DNA of 64,000 nt from Pantoea sp. CCBC3-3-1 (GTDB taxonomy: Bacteria > Pseudomonadota > Gammaproteobacteria > Enterobacterales > Enterobacteriaceae). The translations under genes were made by a program, and so were the position numbers. Each line of letters starts with the position of its first letter. The first letter of the stretch is position 1. The notes beneath the pieces are model-generated. The model had not been told where the DNA came from, searched no databases, and saw nothing but the letters and a program-made list of their open reading frames with translations. The DNA is taken from assembly GCF_007981265.1 (NCBI RefSeq), contig NZ_CP034363.1, positions 1,364,001 to 1,428,000 of the forward strand, given 5' to 3'. Of the stretch, positions 45,873 through 55,630 are shown piece by piece.

Positions 45873-46829
45873 ATGAGCGAGAAAATTCCCGTGGGTATCA
45901 GTGCCTGCCTGCTTGGCGATAATGTCCGTTTCGACGGTGGTCACAAGCGCTGTGCGTTTGCAGCCGAAGATCTCGCCCCGTTTATGCGTTATGAGCCTGT
46001 TTGTCCGGAAATGGCGATTGGATTACCTACGCCTCGTCCTGCGTTACGCCTCACCGAAATGGCTGATGGCGAAGTCGAGCTGTGCTTTAGCAATGGTAAG
46101 GGCGAGCCGGTAACGGACGCGATGCAGCGCTTTTCAGAGAAGAAAATCTCCTCTCTGCATCACCTTTGCGGCTACATCGTATGTGCCAAATCACCGAGCT
46201 GCGGCATGGAGCGCGTGCGCGTTTATCAGCCCGACAACAACAACAATCGCAAGGCTGGCGAGGGTATCTTCACCCGCGAGCTGATGAAGCAAATGCCGTG
46301 GCTGCCGGTTGAAGAAGATGGTCGCCTGCACGACCCGGTTCTGCGTGAGAATTTTGTTGAACGCGTTTATACGCTGCATGAATTTAATGAAATGTGGCGC
46401 AGTGGCTTAACGCGCGGCAAGCTGATTGCCTTTCACAGTCGTTACAAGCTCTCACTGCTGGCGCATTCACAGCCTGAATATCGCGAAATAGGGCGTTTCG
46501 TCGCGGCCATCGAAAGCTGGTCTTCGCTGGAGGAGTATGCCATCGAATATCGTCAGCGCCTGATGGACTTGCTGAAGCACAAAGCGACGCGAGGCAACCA
46601 CACTAACGTTATGATGCACGTTCAGGGGTACTTCCGACCGCAGCTGAACAGTAAACAACGGCAGGAACTCACCTCGCTGATCGAGCACTATCGTCAGGGA
46701 TTGCAGCCGCTGTTAGCGCCGATGACCTTGCTTAAACATTACATGTCGGAATACCCCGATCCCTATCTGGCGCAGCAGCGTTATTTCGAACCTTACCCGG
46801 AAGCGCTGCGTCTGCGCTACGGTCATTAA
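45873..46829 (+). CDS. ybgA: Two-domain YbgA protein (DUF523 plus DUF1722)
   Basis: From the ATG at 45873, behind AGGAGG, it is 318 residues. The N-terminal half is a DUF523 domain with conserved cysteines in GISACLLGDNVRFDGGHK, CPEMAIGLPTPR and CAKSPSCGME. The C-terminal half is the DUF1722 domain that makes up the whole 169-residue E. coli YbgA (start near FHSRYKLSLLAHS). Function unknown; its constant neighbour is the photolyase gene phr, 12 bases downstream, so the pair is one operon and a role in DNA repair or photobiology is plausible. A longer frame from 45777 runs back into the terminator and is rejected. Confidence 0.92.
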   Translation: MSEKIPVGISACLLGDNVRFDGGHKRCAFAAEDLAPFMRYEPVCPEMAIGLPTPRPALRLTEMADGEVELCFSNGKGEPVTDAMQRFSEKKISSLHHLCGYIVCAKSPSCGMERVRVYQPDNNNNRKAGEGIFTRELMKQMPWLPVEEDGRLHDPVLRENFVERVYTLHEFNEMWRSGLTRGKLIAFHSRYKLSLLAHSQPEYREIGRFVAAIESWSSLEEYAIEYRQRLMDLLKHKATRGNHTNVMMHVQGYFRPQLNSKQRQELTSLIEHYRQGLQPLLAPMTLLKHYMSEYPDPYLAQQRYFEPYPEALRLRYGH

Positions 46830-46841
46830 TTCTGGAGTTTC

Positions 46842-48263
46842 ATGGCCACCCATCTGGTCTGGATGCGCAACGATCTGCGCATCCATGATAACTACGCCTT
46901 ACACGCAGCCTGCCGGGATGCCAAAGCGACCGTCATTGCTTTGTTCATTGCCACGCCTGCCCAGTGGCAGACGCATCATATGGCAGCCAAACAGGCGGCA
47001 TTTATCTATCAAAGCTTGCAGGAACTACAGGCTTCGCTGGCTGAAAAAGGGATTGCGCTGCACTGTCTGCACAGCAAAGACTTTACCGATTCTATCGGTG
47101 CGCTGACGGATTTTTGCCAGCAGCACAGCGTCGACCGGCTTTTTTATAATTATCAGTATGAAATTAATGAACGCGAGCGTGATGCGAAAGCCGAGCGGGC
47201 GCTCTCCGGGCTGGATATTGTTGTTCAGGGCTTTGATGACAGCCTGTTGCTGGCACCTGGCAGCGTACAAACCGGCAATCGTGAAATGTACAAAGTGTTC
47301 ACGCCTTTCAGCCGGGCTTTTGTTAAGCGCCTGAACGAGGGATTACCCGAGTGCGTGCCTGCGCCACGCGCGCGCGAAGATGCGCCGCTGGCAAAAATAC
47401 CGTCGCTCGAACCTTTTGATTATCCCTTTGAAGTGTTCGACCCGCAGCTATTTCCGGCAGGAGAAAAGGCGGCGCTACATCGCCTGCGTGAATTTAGCCA
47501 GCAGCCGGTAACCCACTATTCCAGCCGCCGTGATATTCCCGCGGTTGATGGTACCAGCCGTCTGTCGGCTTATCTGGCTATCGGGGTGCTTTCACCACGC
47601 CAGTGTTTGCACCGGCTGCTGCGGGAACATCCCGACGCGCTGGAAAATCAGCAGATTTTCACCTGGCTGAACGAGCTGATTTGGCGCGAATTTTATCGCC
47701 ACCTACTCGTTGCCTGGCCGTCGCTGTGTAAGCACCAGCCGTTTATCGGCTGGACGAAAAAGGTGGCGTGGCAGCGCAATCAGGAACATCTGACGGCCTG
47801 GCAGCAGGGAAAAACCGGCTATCCAATTGTGGATGCCGCCATGCGACAGCTGAACAGCCTGGGCTGGATGCATAATCGCCTGCGGATGATCACCGCCAGT
47901 TTTCTGATTAAAGATCTGCTGATCGACTGGCGGGAAGGGGAGCGCTACTTTATGGCGCAGCTGCTTGATGGCGATCTGGCCGCCAACAACGGTGGCTGGC
48001 AGTGGGCCGCATCTACCGGTAACGACGCCGCACCTTATTTCCGTATCTTCAATCCGACTACGCAGGGTGAGCGTTTCGATAAAGACGGTGAGTTTATTCG
48101 CCAGTGGTTGCCCGAGCTGAAAGCGGTGCCGGATAAGCATATTCATCAACCTCATGCCTGGGCAAAGCAGCAGAAAATCTCGCTGGACTATCCCGATCCG
48201 ATCGTGGACCACAAAGAAGCCCGTAAGCAAACGCTCGCGGCTTATGAAGCTGCCAGAAAATAA
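46842..48263 (+). CDS. phrB: Deoxyribodipyrimidine photolyase
   Basis: Light-driven repair of cyclobutane pyrimidine dimers. It is 473 residues (E. coli 472). The N-terminal antenna domain (TTHLVWMRNDLRIHDN-like start) is followed by the FAD domain with YSSRRDIPAVDGTSRLSAYLA and the electron-transfer and FAD motif region NNGGWQWAASTGNDAAPYFRIFNP. CTGGAG precedes the ATG. It follows ybgA. The transporter gene dtpD that follows phr in E. coli is absent. Confidence 0.97.
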   Translation: MATHLVWMRNDLRIHDNYALHAACRDAKATVIALFIATPAQWQTHHMAAKQAAFIYQSLQELQASLAEKGIALHCLHSKDFTDSIGALTDFCQQHSVDRLFYNYQYEINERERDAKAERALSGLDIVVQGFDDSLLLAPGSVQTGNREMYKVFTPFSRAFVKRLNEGLPECVPAPRAREDAPLAKIPSLEPFDYPFEVFDPQLFPAGEKAALHRLREFSQQPVTHYSSRRDIPAVDGTSRLSAYLAIGVLSPRQCLHRLLREHPDALENQQIFTWLNELIWREFYRHLLVAWPSLCKHQPFIGWTKKVAWQRNQEHLTAWQQGKTGYPIVDAAMRQLNSLGWMHNRLRMITASFLIKDLLIDWREGERYFMAQLLDGDLAANNGGWQWAASTGNDAAPYFRIFNPTTQGERFDKDGEFIRQWLPELKAVPDKHIHQPHAWAKQQKISLDYPDPIVDHKEARKQTLAAYEAARK

Positions 48264-48273
48264 CCGTTCCCAG

Positions 48274-48297
48274 CGGGCGGTTTTCTCCGCCCGTTCT
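48274..48297 (+). terminator. Hairpin after phr
   Basis: CGGGCGG / CCGCCCG seven-pair stem with a six-base loop, followed by only TTCTC. A weak terminator at best. Confidence 0.5.
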
Positions 48298-48381
48298 CAT
48301 CGATTGCCCCGTCTGCTATTGTTGCCGTTATCCCTCGCTTAAGGCTTTGATTTATTCCAGCCAGCACTTTCAGGAACAGTT

Positions 48382-49125
48382 ATGCGAAATACCGAACTCG
48401 AACAAATCGTTAATCAGCAATTAAATACCGCGACCTTCAGCGACTATGCGCCAAACGGGCTTCAGGTTGAAGGACGCGAAGAAATAAAGAAAATCGTTAC
48501 CGGCGTCACCGCCTGTCAGGCTTTACTGGATGAAGCCGTCCGTCTGAAGGCGGATGCGGTGCTGGTACATCACGGCTATTTCTGGAAAAGCGAAGCGCCG
48601 GTGATTAAAGGCATGAAGCGCAACCGGTTGAAGACGCTGCTGGCGAACGATATCAATTTGTATGGCTGGCATCTGCCGCTGGATGCGCACCCGGAGCTGG
48701 GCAACAACGCGCAGCTGGCAAAAATGTTTGGCATTACCGTTAAGGGCGAGGTGATGCCGCTGGTGCCATGGGGCGAGCTGCCGGAGGCGTTGACCGGCGA
48801 GCAGCTGGCGGAACGTATCAGCAACGTGCTGGGACGCGAACCGCTGCACTGCGGTGATAATGCGCCACGCCTGATCCGCCGTATTGCCTGGTGTTCCGGC
48901 GGCGGACAGGGCTTTATTGATGCCGCTGCCGCTTTTGGCGTGGATGCGTTTATCACGGGTGAAGTCTCCGAGCAGACCATCCACAGCGCCCGCGAGCAGG
49001 GACTGCACTTCTTTGCCGCTGGCCATCACGCTACCGAACGCGGCGGCATCAAAGCGCTGGGTGAATGGCTGGCGGAAAATCATGGACTTGATGTCAGCTT
49101 TATCGATATTGCCAATCCTGCCTGA
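48382..49125 (+). CDS. ybgI: YbgI, NIF3/DUF34 family metal-binding protein
   Basis: The 247-residue length equals E. coli YbgI, a toroidal hexamer with a di-metal centre; proposed as a GTP cyclohydrolase I type 2-like protein, but its role is unproven. Metal-ligand regions are seen in VLVHHGYFWK (about 62-71), HLPLDAHPELGNN (about 97-109) and the C-terminal GHHATERGG. CAGGAA precedes the ATG. It lies upstream of the pxp cluster with a 118-base gap, the E. coli order. Confidence 0.95.
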   Translation: MRNTELEQIVNQQLNTATFSDYAPNGLQVEGREEIKKIVTGVTACQALLDEAVRLKADAVLVHHGYFWKSEAPVIKGMKRNRLKTLLANDINLYGWHLPLDAHPELGNNAQLAKMFGITVKGEVMPLVPWGELPEALTGEQLAERISNVLGREPLHCGDNAPRLIRRIAWCSGGGQGFIDAAAAFGVDAFITGEVSEQTIHSAREQGLHFFAAGHHATERGGIKALGEWLAENHGLDVSFIDIANPA

Positions 49126-49243
49126 TCCTGAACGGGCGGTTTTTACCACCGCCCATCACTGTTGTTGACACAACTCTTACATTTCCGCATAACTAGCTGT
49201 CCAGCAATTGAGTGGCCTCGATAAGCAGGCCCGGAGGAGTGTT

Positions 49244-49900
49244 TTGCAACGAGCACGTTGTTACCTTTTAGGCGAACGCGCGGTAGTGCTTGAGCTGGAA
49301 CCCCCTGTTTCACTCAACAGCCAGCAGCGTATCTGGGGATTGTCGGCTCGCCTGACAAAACGACCTGAAGTGATCGAGGTCATCCCCGGTATGAACAACA
49401 TCACGGTCATTCTTAGCGATCCGCAGAACACGGCGCTGGACGCCATCGAATGGCTACAGAACGGGTGGGAAAAAAGCGAAGCGCTTGAGTTGGACACGCG
49501 GCAGATCGCGATCCCCGTTATCTACGGCGGCGCTGCCGGGCCGGATTTGGATGAAGTTGCGCATCTTAGCGGCCTGACGCCACGACAGGTAGTCGAAGCG
49601 CACGCGGCGGCACACTACACCGTTTATTTTATCGGCTTTCAGCCGGGTTTCCCTTATATGGCCGGACTTGACGAACGCATTCATACGCCTCGTCGCGCCG
49701 AGCCACGCGTTGCGGTTCCGGCAGGATCGGTGGGTATTGGCGGTAGCCAGACCGGCGTTTATCCGCTTTCCGCGCCGGGCGGCTGGCAGCTAATTGGCCT
49801 GACCACAGTCGCGCTTTTCACGCCGGAACAGCAGCCTCCGACCTATTTACGGCCGGGCGACAGCGTGCGATTTGTGCCGCAAAAGGAGGGGATATGCTGA
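49244..49900 (+). CDS. pxpB: 5-oxoprolinase subunit PxpB
   Basis: With PxpA and PxpC forms the prokaryotic ATP-dependent 5-oxoprolinase, which opens 5-oxoproline to glutamate. The start is the TTG at 49244 (TTG-CAA-CGA-GCA-CGT), which aligns with E. coli MQRARCYL and gives the same 218 residues. AGGAG lies four bases upstream. An earlier TTG at 49208 has no support. Conserved motifs are [20 protein letters not shown] and [16 protein letters not shown]. It overlaps pxpC by seven bases. Formerly ybgJ. Confidence 0.95.
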   Translation: MQRARCYLLGERAVVLELEPPVSLNSQQRIWGLSARLTKRPEVIEVIPGMNNITVILSDPQNTALDAIEWLQNGWEKSEALELDTRQIAIPVIYGGAAGPDLDEVAHLSGLTPRQVVEAHAAAHYTVYFIGFQPGFPYMAGLDERIHTPRRAEPRVAVPAGSVGIGGSQTGVYPLSAPGGWQLIGLTTVALFTPEQQPPTYLRPGDSVRFVPQKEGIC

Positions 49901-50826
49901 AAATTTTACGTGCCGGGATGAGCACCACGCTACAGGATGCGGGCCGCACCGGTTGGCGTCAGTACGGTATCAGCTGTGGCGGTGTACTGGATCGGCCTGC
50001 GATGGAAACGGCCAATTTGCTGGTGGGCAATCAGCGAACCCGTGCGGTGCTGGAAATCACCCTGGGGCAGTTCTGCGCCGAGTTCGGCCGCGACGGCTGG
50101 ATCGCGTTGACGGGCGCAGGATGCAACGCGGAACTGGACGGTAAACCCGTCTGGACCGGCTGGCGTACCGCAGTAAAAAAAGGTCAGCGCCTGACGCTGA
50201 AGATGCCGCAGCGCGGGATGCGCAGCTATCTTGCGGTTGATGGCGGTTTTGCGGTTCCCGAGGTGTTGGGATCGTGCAGTACCGATGTTAAAGCGGGCTT
50301 TGGCGGATTTAACGGCCAGCGCATTCAGGACGGTGACCTCCTGCCGCTTGCCGATCCGGCGCAGCATTTCAATAAGCCCGCCGGCGTGCGTCAGCTGCTG
50401 TTTGGCAACCGTGTCCGCGCCATGGTTGGGCCGGAATACTCTGAGTTCAGTCCGGAAAGCCGCGAAATATTCTGGCGAACGTCATGGCAGCTTAACCCAC
50501 AAAGTAACCGTATGGGTTATCGCTTGCAGGGCCGGGCACTGACGCGTACTGCTAAGCGTGAAATGTTATCGCACGGGCTTCTTCCCGGCGTCATCCAGGT
50601 GCCGCCTAACGGTCAGCCCATCGTGTTAATGGCCGATGCCCATACCACGGGCGGCTATCCACGAATCGCCTGCGTAATTGAGGCCGATCTCTATCATCTG
50701 GCGCAGATCCGTTTAGGGGAGCCGATTCACTTTGTCCACTGTTCGCTGGAAGAAGCGCTTCAGGCGAAGCGGGAACAGCAACGCGTCATTGAGCAAATGG
50801 CCTGGGGGTTACAACATGAAGGTTGA
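49894..50826 (+). CDS. pxpC: 5-oxoprolinase subunit PxpC
   Basis: The 310-residue length equals E. coli. It belongs to the carboxyltransferase-like (AHS2) fold, with [35 protein letters not shown] and the C-terminal [28 protein letters not shown] precedes the ATG inside pxpB. It overlaps pxpA by eleven bases. Formerly ybgK. Confidence 0.96.
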   Translation: MLKILRAGMSTTLQDAGRTGWRQYGISCGGVLDRPAMETANLLVGNQRTRAVLEITLGQFCAEFGRDGWIALTGAGCNAELDGKPVWTGWRTAVKKGQRLTLKMPQRGMRSYLAVDGGFAVPEVLGSCSTDVKAGFGGFNGQRIQDGDLLPLADPAQHFNKPAGVRQLLFGNRVRAMVGPEYSEFSPESREIFWRTSWQLNPQSNRMGYRLQGRALTRTAKREMLSHGLLPGVIQVPPNGQPIVLMADAHTTGGYPRIACVIEADLYHLAQIRLGEPIHFVHCSLEEALQAKREQQRVIEQMAWGLQHEG

Positions 50827-51553
50827 TCTTAATGCCGATCTGGGCGAGGGCTGCGGTAACGATCGGGCGTTGTTGCAGCAGGTCTCCTCCGCCAACATCG
50901 CCTGTGGTTTCCATGCGGGTGATGCACAAACCATGAGGCAGAGCGTGCTTTGGGCGCTGGAATATGGTGTGGCAATTGGTGCGCATCCCAGTTTTCCCGA
51001 CCGTGAAAATTTTGGCCGCACCCGAATGCAGCTTCCGGCAGAAACGGTACGGGCGCAGGTTATTTATCAGATCGGCGCGCTGAAGGCAATTGCACAAAGT
51101 GAAGGCGGCAGGCTGGTGCACGTTAAGCCACACGGCATGCTTTACAACCAGTCAGCGCAGGAGCCACAGCTGGCAGAAGCGATAGCACAAGCGGTGCTGG
51201 CCGTTGATGCCAGCCTGATTCTGGTCGGGCTGGCGAACAGCGAGTCGATTCGGGCCGCGCGTTCTCTGGGGCTGGCGACTAAACAAGAAGTTTTTGCCGA
51301 CCGGGGCTATCAGGCTGACGGTACGCTGGTACCACGTTCTCAGCCAGGCGCGCTGATTGAGAGCGATGAGCAGGCCATTTCTCAAACGCTCAGCATGATC
51401 CAGCAGGGAAAAGTGCAGAGTATTACGGGTGAGTGGGTCAGTGTTCAGGCCGACACCGTTTGTCTGCACGGTGATGGCGCTCACGCGCTGGCTTTTGCCC
51501 GTCAGCTTCGCGAAGCATTTTCAGCGCAAAAAATTGACGTCAGCAGCCGCTGA
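50816..51553 (+). CDS. pxpA: 5-oxoprolinase subunit PxpA (LamB/YcsF family)
   Basis: It is 245 residues (E. coli 244), beginning [12 protein letters not shown]. PxpA is thought to bind and activate 5-oxoproline. Conserved motifs are [11 protein letters not shown] (about 34-44), [14 protein letters not shown] and VKPHGMLYN. The ATG at 50816 overlaps the pxpC end; a longer in-frame extension inside pxpC is rejected. It is followed 45 bases later by two membrane genes absent from the E. coli locus. Formerly ybgL. Confidence 0.96.
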   Translation: MKVDLNADLGEGCGNDRALLQQVSSANIACGFHAGDAQTMRQSVLWALEYGVAIGAHPSFPDRENFGRTRMQLPAETVRAQVIYQIGALKAIAQSEGGRLVHVKPHGMLYNQSAQEPQLAEAIAQAVLAVDASLILVGLANSESIRAARSLGLATKQEVFADRGYQADGTLVPRSQPGALIESDEQAISQTLSMIQQGKVQSITGEWVSVQADTVCLHGDGAHALAFARQLREAFSAQKIDVSSR

Positions 51554-51598
51554 AACAGGCGCAACGCCTGAAGAATGCCGCGCAACTTCGGAGGATGC

Positions 51599-52327
51599 AT
51601 GGAAAATGCAGTAAATTTGTGGCCGCTGGCAGGCATTGCCGCCATCATTATCGGCTTTTTGTTACGTTTTAACCCGGCGCTGGTGGTGATTGTCTCCGGT
51701 ATTATTACCGGTCTGGCCGCGTATATGCCGGTTGGCGATATTTTGGAAAAACTCGGATCCGGCTTTTTAAATACCCGTAATTTGCCGCTGATCCTGCTGC
51801 TGCCGCTGGTGGTGATTGGCCTGCTCGAACGTCACGGCCTTAAGGAGCGCGCGCAGGCGTGGATTGGGCAGATCAAAAGCGCCACGGCGGGCCGTTTGCT
51901 GATTGTTTATTTGCTGGCTCGTGAACTGACGGCGGCGATGGGACTGACCAGCCTGGGCGGCCATCCACAAATGGTACGTCCGCTGCTGGCACCGATGGCG
52001 GAAGGTACAACGGAGAATCGCTATGGCGATCTACCCCCAGAGGTTCGTCATCGGCTGCGCGCGATGGCCGCGGCAACGGATAACGTCGGTCTGTTTTTCG
52101 GCGAGGACATTTTTGTCGCCTTCGGCGCCATTATTTTTATGCATAATTTTATGCAGGAGGCCGCAGGCATCCAGACCGACCCGCTGCAAATTGCCATCTG
52201 GGGCATCCCCACCGCCGTTTGTGCTTTTTTGATCCATGCTTTCCGCTTACGTCGGCTGGATAAAACGCTGGCTGCCGAACTCTCCGCGCTTAGCGCACAG
52301 GCGCTGAAAGCAAAAGGGGAACGCTGA
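51599..52327 (+). CDS. DUF969 subunit of a 5-oxoproline transporter
   Basis: A 242-residue inner-membrane protein with about five or six hydrophobic segments (for example LAGIAAIIIGFLL and LPLILLLPLVVIGLL) and the conserved LARELTAAMGLTSLGGHPQMVRPL. It belongs to the DUF969 family, which NCBI names as a subunit of a 5-oxoproline transporter together with DUF979. The ATG at 51599 follows GGAGG four bases upstream; another in-frame ATG at 51575 would add eight residues. It sits between pxpA and a DUF979 gene, so import of 5-oxoproline for PxpABC is a strong inference. Confidence 0.85.
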   Translation: MENAVNLWPLAGIAAIIIGFLLRFNPALVVIVSGIITGLAAYMPVGDILEKLGSGFLNTRNLPLILLLPLVVIGLLERHGLKERAQAWIGQIKSATAGRLLIVYLLARELTAAMGLTSLGGHPQMVRPLLAPMAEGTTENRYGDLPPEVRHRLRAMAAATDNVGLFFGEDIFVAFGAIIFMHNFMQEAAGIQTDPLQIAIWGIPTAVCAFLIHAFRLRRLDKTLAAELSALSAQALKAKGER

Positions 52328-53313
52328 TGTTTGAGCAGCAATATTTGTTCTGGCTGGCCAGCCTGCTGATGCTGGTGGTGGCGGTAATGTCCTGGCGGGA
52401 TAAAGCCAATCCCCGACGCCTGACCACCGGGCTTTTCTGGGCGCTGTATGCGCTGGTGTTCTTTGTCGGTGACTGGACGGCGGAACTGATCGGTGCCCGG
52501 TCATTGCATATCATTATTGGCGTCATTGTTGTGGTGATGGCACTGATCGCCGGGCTTGGCGGTGTGAAACTGGGTTCTTATCACCAGCGCAGCCGTGAAC
52601 AGCGCGAAGCCAGCGCTCAGCGGTTGCGTAACCGCTTATTCCTTCCGGCTTTGGCTATTCCCGTGGTCACGGTAGCCGGTGTGCTGTTAATCAATAATCT
52701 TCCTGGTCTGCAACTGGCACTGTTTGGGGCGGGCAACCACGCTACGCTTATCACGCTGTTTTCGATGACGATCGGCTGTCTTGTCAGCTGGTTGATTGCA
52801 TTGAAATTGACGCGGGAAGGGCCGGCACAATCGGTGCAGGAAGCTCGCCGCCTGCTGGATGCTATCGGCTGGGCGTTTATTCTGCCTCAGCTGCTGGCGA
52901 CGCTGGGCCTGCTGTTCACCACCGCTGGCGTCGGCACGGCAATTACTCATCTGACGGAAACGTATCTGGCCGTGGACAGCCGTTTCGCTGCGGTGGCGAC
53001 CTATGCGATAGGCATGGCGCTGCTGACCATGGTGATGGGCAATGCCTTTGCCGCTTTTCCGATTGTGACGGCAGGGATCGGCATTCCCATCCTGGTTTTA
53101 CAACATCATGGCAATCCGGCCGTGATGGCGGCGATCGGAATGTTTTCCGGCTATTGCGGCACGCTGATGACGCCGATGGCCGCCAATTACAATCTTGTAC
53201 CGGCGGCATTGCTGGAGCTGCCGGATCGTAACGCGGTGATCAAAGCCCAGATCCCAACGGGCGTGCTATTGTTAATAGCGAATATTTTCCTGCTCTGGTT
53301 TTTAATGTTCTGA
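52327..53313 (+). CDS. DUF979 subunit of a 5-oxoproline transporter
   Basis: A 328-residue membrane protein with about nine hydrophobic segments. Conserved features include FFVGDWTAELIGARSLH, GNAFAAFPIVTAGIG and GYCGTLMTPMAANYN. It is the DUF979 partner of the preceding DUF969 protein, and its ATG overlaps that gene's stop by one base (TGATG), so the two subunits are co-translated. The next sequence is a decayed pcp gene, whose product would have released 5-oxoproline from peptides. Confidence 0.85.
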   Translation: MFEQQYLFWLASLLMLVVAVMSWRDKANPRRLTTGLFWALYALVFFVGDWTAELIGARSLHIIIGVIVVVMALIAGLGGVKLGSYHQRSREQREASAQRLRNRLFLPALAIPVVTVAGVLLINNLPGLQLALFGAGNHATLITLFSMTIGCLVSWLIALKLTREGPAQSVQEARRLLDAIGWAFILPQLLATLGLLFTTAGVGTAITHLTETYLAVDSRFAAVATYAIGMALLTMVMGNAFAAFPIVTAGIGIPILVLQHHGNPAVMAAIGMFSGYCGTLMTPMAANYNLVPAALLELPDRNAVIKAQIPTGVLLLIANIFLLWFLMF

Positions 53314-53323
53314 CGAGGCAGCG

Positions 53324-53495
53324 CTGACAACAGTGCTGGTCACCGCCTTCGAACCTTTTGATGGCGAACTGATAAATTCTTCCTGGCGTCGCCAGCATGC
53401 CGCTACAGACCACAAGACTGGCGCTGGAAATGGCGCTGAGCATTGCACTAACGGTAGAAGAAGATCGTCGGCTGGAAGGTGGCGCAACACACTGA
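53324..53495 (+). pseudogene. pcp: Remnant of pcp (pyroglutamyl peptidase I)
   Basis: The first piece reads TTVLVTAFEPFDGELINSSW, the hallmark N-terminus of pyroglutamyl peptidases (TVLVTGFEPFDGE-INPSW). From 53394, in another frame, the sequence reads SMPLQTTRLALEMALSIA and ends at a TGA at 53493 after EGGATH, resembling the Pcp C-terminus (SMxL...ALE.A). About 160 codons that would hold the Glu, Cys and His catalytic residues are gone. The start has become CTG at 53324. It lies ten bases after the DUF979 stop, where an intact pcp would complete a 5-oxoproline operon. Confidence 0.8.
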
Positions 53496-53514
53496 ATAAT
53501 GAAGGATGTGATAA

Positions 53515-54306
53515 ATGCCAGAGGGTCCTGAGATCCGCCGGGCGGCGGATAAACTGGAAGCGGCGATTAAAGGTAAAACGCTGACCGATGTCTGGTTTGC
53601 ATTTCCGCAGCTGAAAACGTACGAATCTTCGCTGATCGGTGAGCGGGTAGAGGCCATCGAAACGCGGGGGAAAGCCATTTTGACCCACTTTTCCAATGGG
53701 CTGACGCTTTACAGTCATAACCAACTGTACGGCGTCTGGCGCGTGGTAAAAAGCGGAACGGAACCACAAAGCAATCGAATATTACGGGTTCGGCTGGCCG
53801 CGGAAGATAAAACGCTGTTGCTCTACAGCGCCTCTGACATTGAAATGCATAACCAGGATACGCTGGGCGCGCACCCGTTTCTTCTACGGGTCGGGCCTGA
53901 CGTGCTGGATATGACGCTGACGACTGAGCAGGTGAAAGAACGTCTGCTGTCGGCTAAATTCCGGCGGCGTCAGTTTAGCGGCCTGCTGCTTGACCAGGCA
54001 TTTTTGGCGGGGTTGGGTAACTATCTGCGAGTGGAAATTCTCTGGCAGGCTGCGCTGGCACCCCAGCACAAAGCGCAGGATCTTTCACCGGAGCAGTTAG
54101 AGGTATTGGCGCAGGCGCTGCTGGATATTCCCCGGCTCTCTTATCAAACGCGCGGCGTGGCAAAGGAGAACAAGCATCATGGCGCACTGTTCAGCTTCAA
54201 AGTTTTTCACCGCGCCGGAAAAGCCTGCGAGCGCTGCGGTGGGATCATTGAAAAAACGTCGCTCTCCTCAAGGCCTTTTTACTGGTGTCCTGGCTGCCAG
54301 CAATAA
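53515..54306 (+). CDS. nei: Endonuclease VIII
   Basis: DNA glycosylase/AP lyase that removes oxidised pyrimidines. The 263-residue length equals E. coli. The catalytic N-terminus after Met removal is Pro2-Glu3 ([14 protein letters not shown]). The helix-two-turn-helix region is followed by the C-terminal zinc finger with CERCGG and CPGCQQ. GAAGGA precedes the ATG. In E. coli it directly follows pxpA; here the transporter pair and the pcp relic lie between. Confidence 0.97.
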   Translation: MPEGPEIRRAADKLEAAIKGKTLTDVWFAFPQLKTYESSLIGERVEAIETRGKAILTHFSNGLTLYSHNQLYGVWRVVKSGTEPQSNRILRVRLAAEDKTLLLYSASDIEMHNQDTLGAHPFLLRVGPDVLDMTLTTEQVKERLLSAKFRRRQFSGLLLDQAFLAGLGNYLRVEILWQAALAPQHKAQDLSPEQLEVLAQALLDIPRLSYQTRGVAKENKHHGALFSFKVFHRAGKACERCGGIIEKTSLSSRPFYWCPGCQQ

Positions 54307-54335
54307 AAAAAGCGCCGCAATGCGGCGCTTCTCAT
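54304..54335. terminator. Terminator between nei and gltA
   Basis: AGCGCCGC / GCGGCGCT stem with a three-base loop. On the minus strand it is followed by seven T (for gltA); on the plus strand by TCTCATC only. Confidence 0.9.
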
Positions 54336-54349
54336 CTTTCCGACACGCG

Positions 54350-55630
54350 TTATTTGCTGTGTGACGTGAAGTCGCGCTGATCGTAGCCGGTATAAAGCTG
54401 GCGAGGACGGGCAATTTTGATGCCGTCGTCGTGCATCTCTTTCCAGTGAGCGATCCAGCCAACGGTACGCGCCATCGCGAAGATAACCGTAAACATGGAA
54501 GAAGGAATGCCCATCGCTTTCAGGATCAGACCTGAATAGAAATCGACGTTCGGATAGAGTTTGCGCTCAATGAAGTACGGGTCGTTTAGCGCGATATGTT
54601 CCAGCTCCATCGCCACTTCCAGCAAATCATCCTTCATGCCCAGCTCTTTCAGCACTTCGTGGCAAGTATCGCGCATCACGGTGGCACGTGGATCGTAGTT
54701 TTTGTAAACACGGTGACCAAAGCCCATCAGGCGGAAAGAGTCATTTTTATCTTTCGCTCGCTTGATGAATTCCGGAATGTGCTCCACGGTTTTAATCTCT
54801 TCCAGCATTCGCAGACAGGCTTCGTTTGCGCCGCCATGCGCCGGTCCCCACAGTGAAGCAATACCCGCCGCGATACAGGCAAACGGGTTAGCGCCGGAAG
54901 AACCTGCTGTACGCACGGTAGAGGTTGAGGCGTTCTGCTCGTGATCGGCATGCAGGATCAAAATACGATCCATCGCGCGTTCCAATACCGGGTTCACCAC
55001 GTAATCTTCACACGGCGTGGAGAACATCATGTTCAGGAAGTTGGCGGAGTAGGAGAGATCGTTGCGCGGATAGACGAAGGGCTGGCCAATCGAATACTTG
55101 TAACACATTGCCGCAACGGTTGGCATTTTGGACAGCAAGCGGAAGGCAGCAATTTCACGGTGACGCTCTATATTGACGTCCATCGCATCGTGATAGAAAG
55201 CCGCCAGCGCGCCGGTCACGCCACACATCACCGCCATCGGGTGAGAATCACGGCGGAAGCCGCGGAACAGATGGTGGATTTGCTCATGGATCATCGTATG
55301 ACGCGTCACGATAGTACGGAATTCGTCAAACTGTTCTTTGGTTGGCGCTTCGCCATTCAGCAGGATATAGCACACTTCAAGATAATTAGAGTGCAGCGCC
55401 AGCTGATCGATAGGGAAACCACGGTGCAGCAGAATACCTTCGTCACCGTCGATATAGGTAATTTTAGACTCGCAGGACGCCGTAGACGTGAAGCCCGGGT
55501 CAAAGGTGAAATATCCTTTAGAGCCGAGACTACGGACATCAATCTCTTCCTGGCCTAACGTGCCACTCAGCACATCAAGTTCAATAGCCGCTTCACCCGG
55601 CAGGTTTAGCGTTGCTTTTTTATCAGCCAT
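54350..55630 (-). CDS. gltA: Citrate synthase (type II)
   Basis: Condenses oxaloacetate and acetyl-CoA, the entry step of the TCA cycle. It is 426 residues (E. coli 427). The catalytic region includes [13 protein letters not shown] and the hexameric NADH-sensitive type signatures. AAGGAG lies nine bases upstream of the ATG. It is divergent from sdhCDAB across a 618-base control region and ends at a strong terminator. Confidence 0.98.
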   Translation of the reverse strand: MADKKATLNLPGEAAIELDVLSGTLGQEEIDVRSLGSKGYFTFDPGFTSTASCESKITYIDGDEGILLHRGFPIDQLALHSNYLEVCYILLNGEAPTKEQFDEFRTIVTRHTMIHEQIHHLFRGFRRDSHPMAVMCGVTGALAAFYHDAMDVNIERHREIAAFRLLSKMPTVAAMCYKYSIGQPFVYPRNDLSYSANFLNMMFSTPCEDYVVNPVLERAMDRILILHADHEQNASTSTVRTAGSSGANPFACIAAGIASLWGPAHGGANEACLRMLEEIKTVEHIPEFIKRAKDKNDSFRLMGFGHRVYKNYDPRATVMRDTCHEVLKELGMKDDLLEVAMELEHIALNDPYFIERKLYPNVDFYSGLILKAMGIPSSMFTVIFAMARTVGWIAHWKEMHDDGIKIARPRQLYTGYDQRDFTSHSK

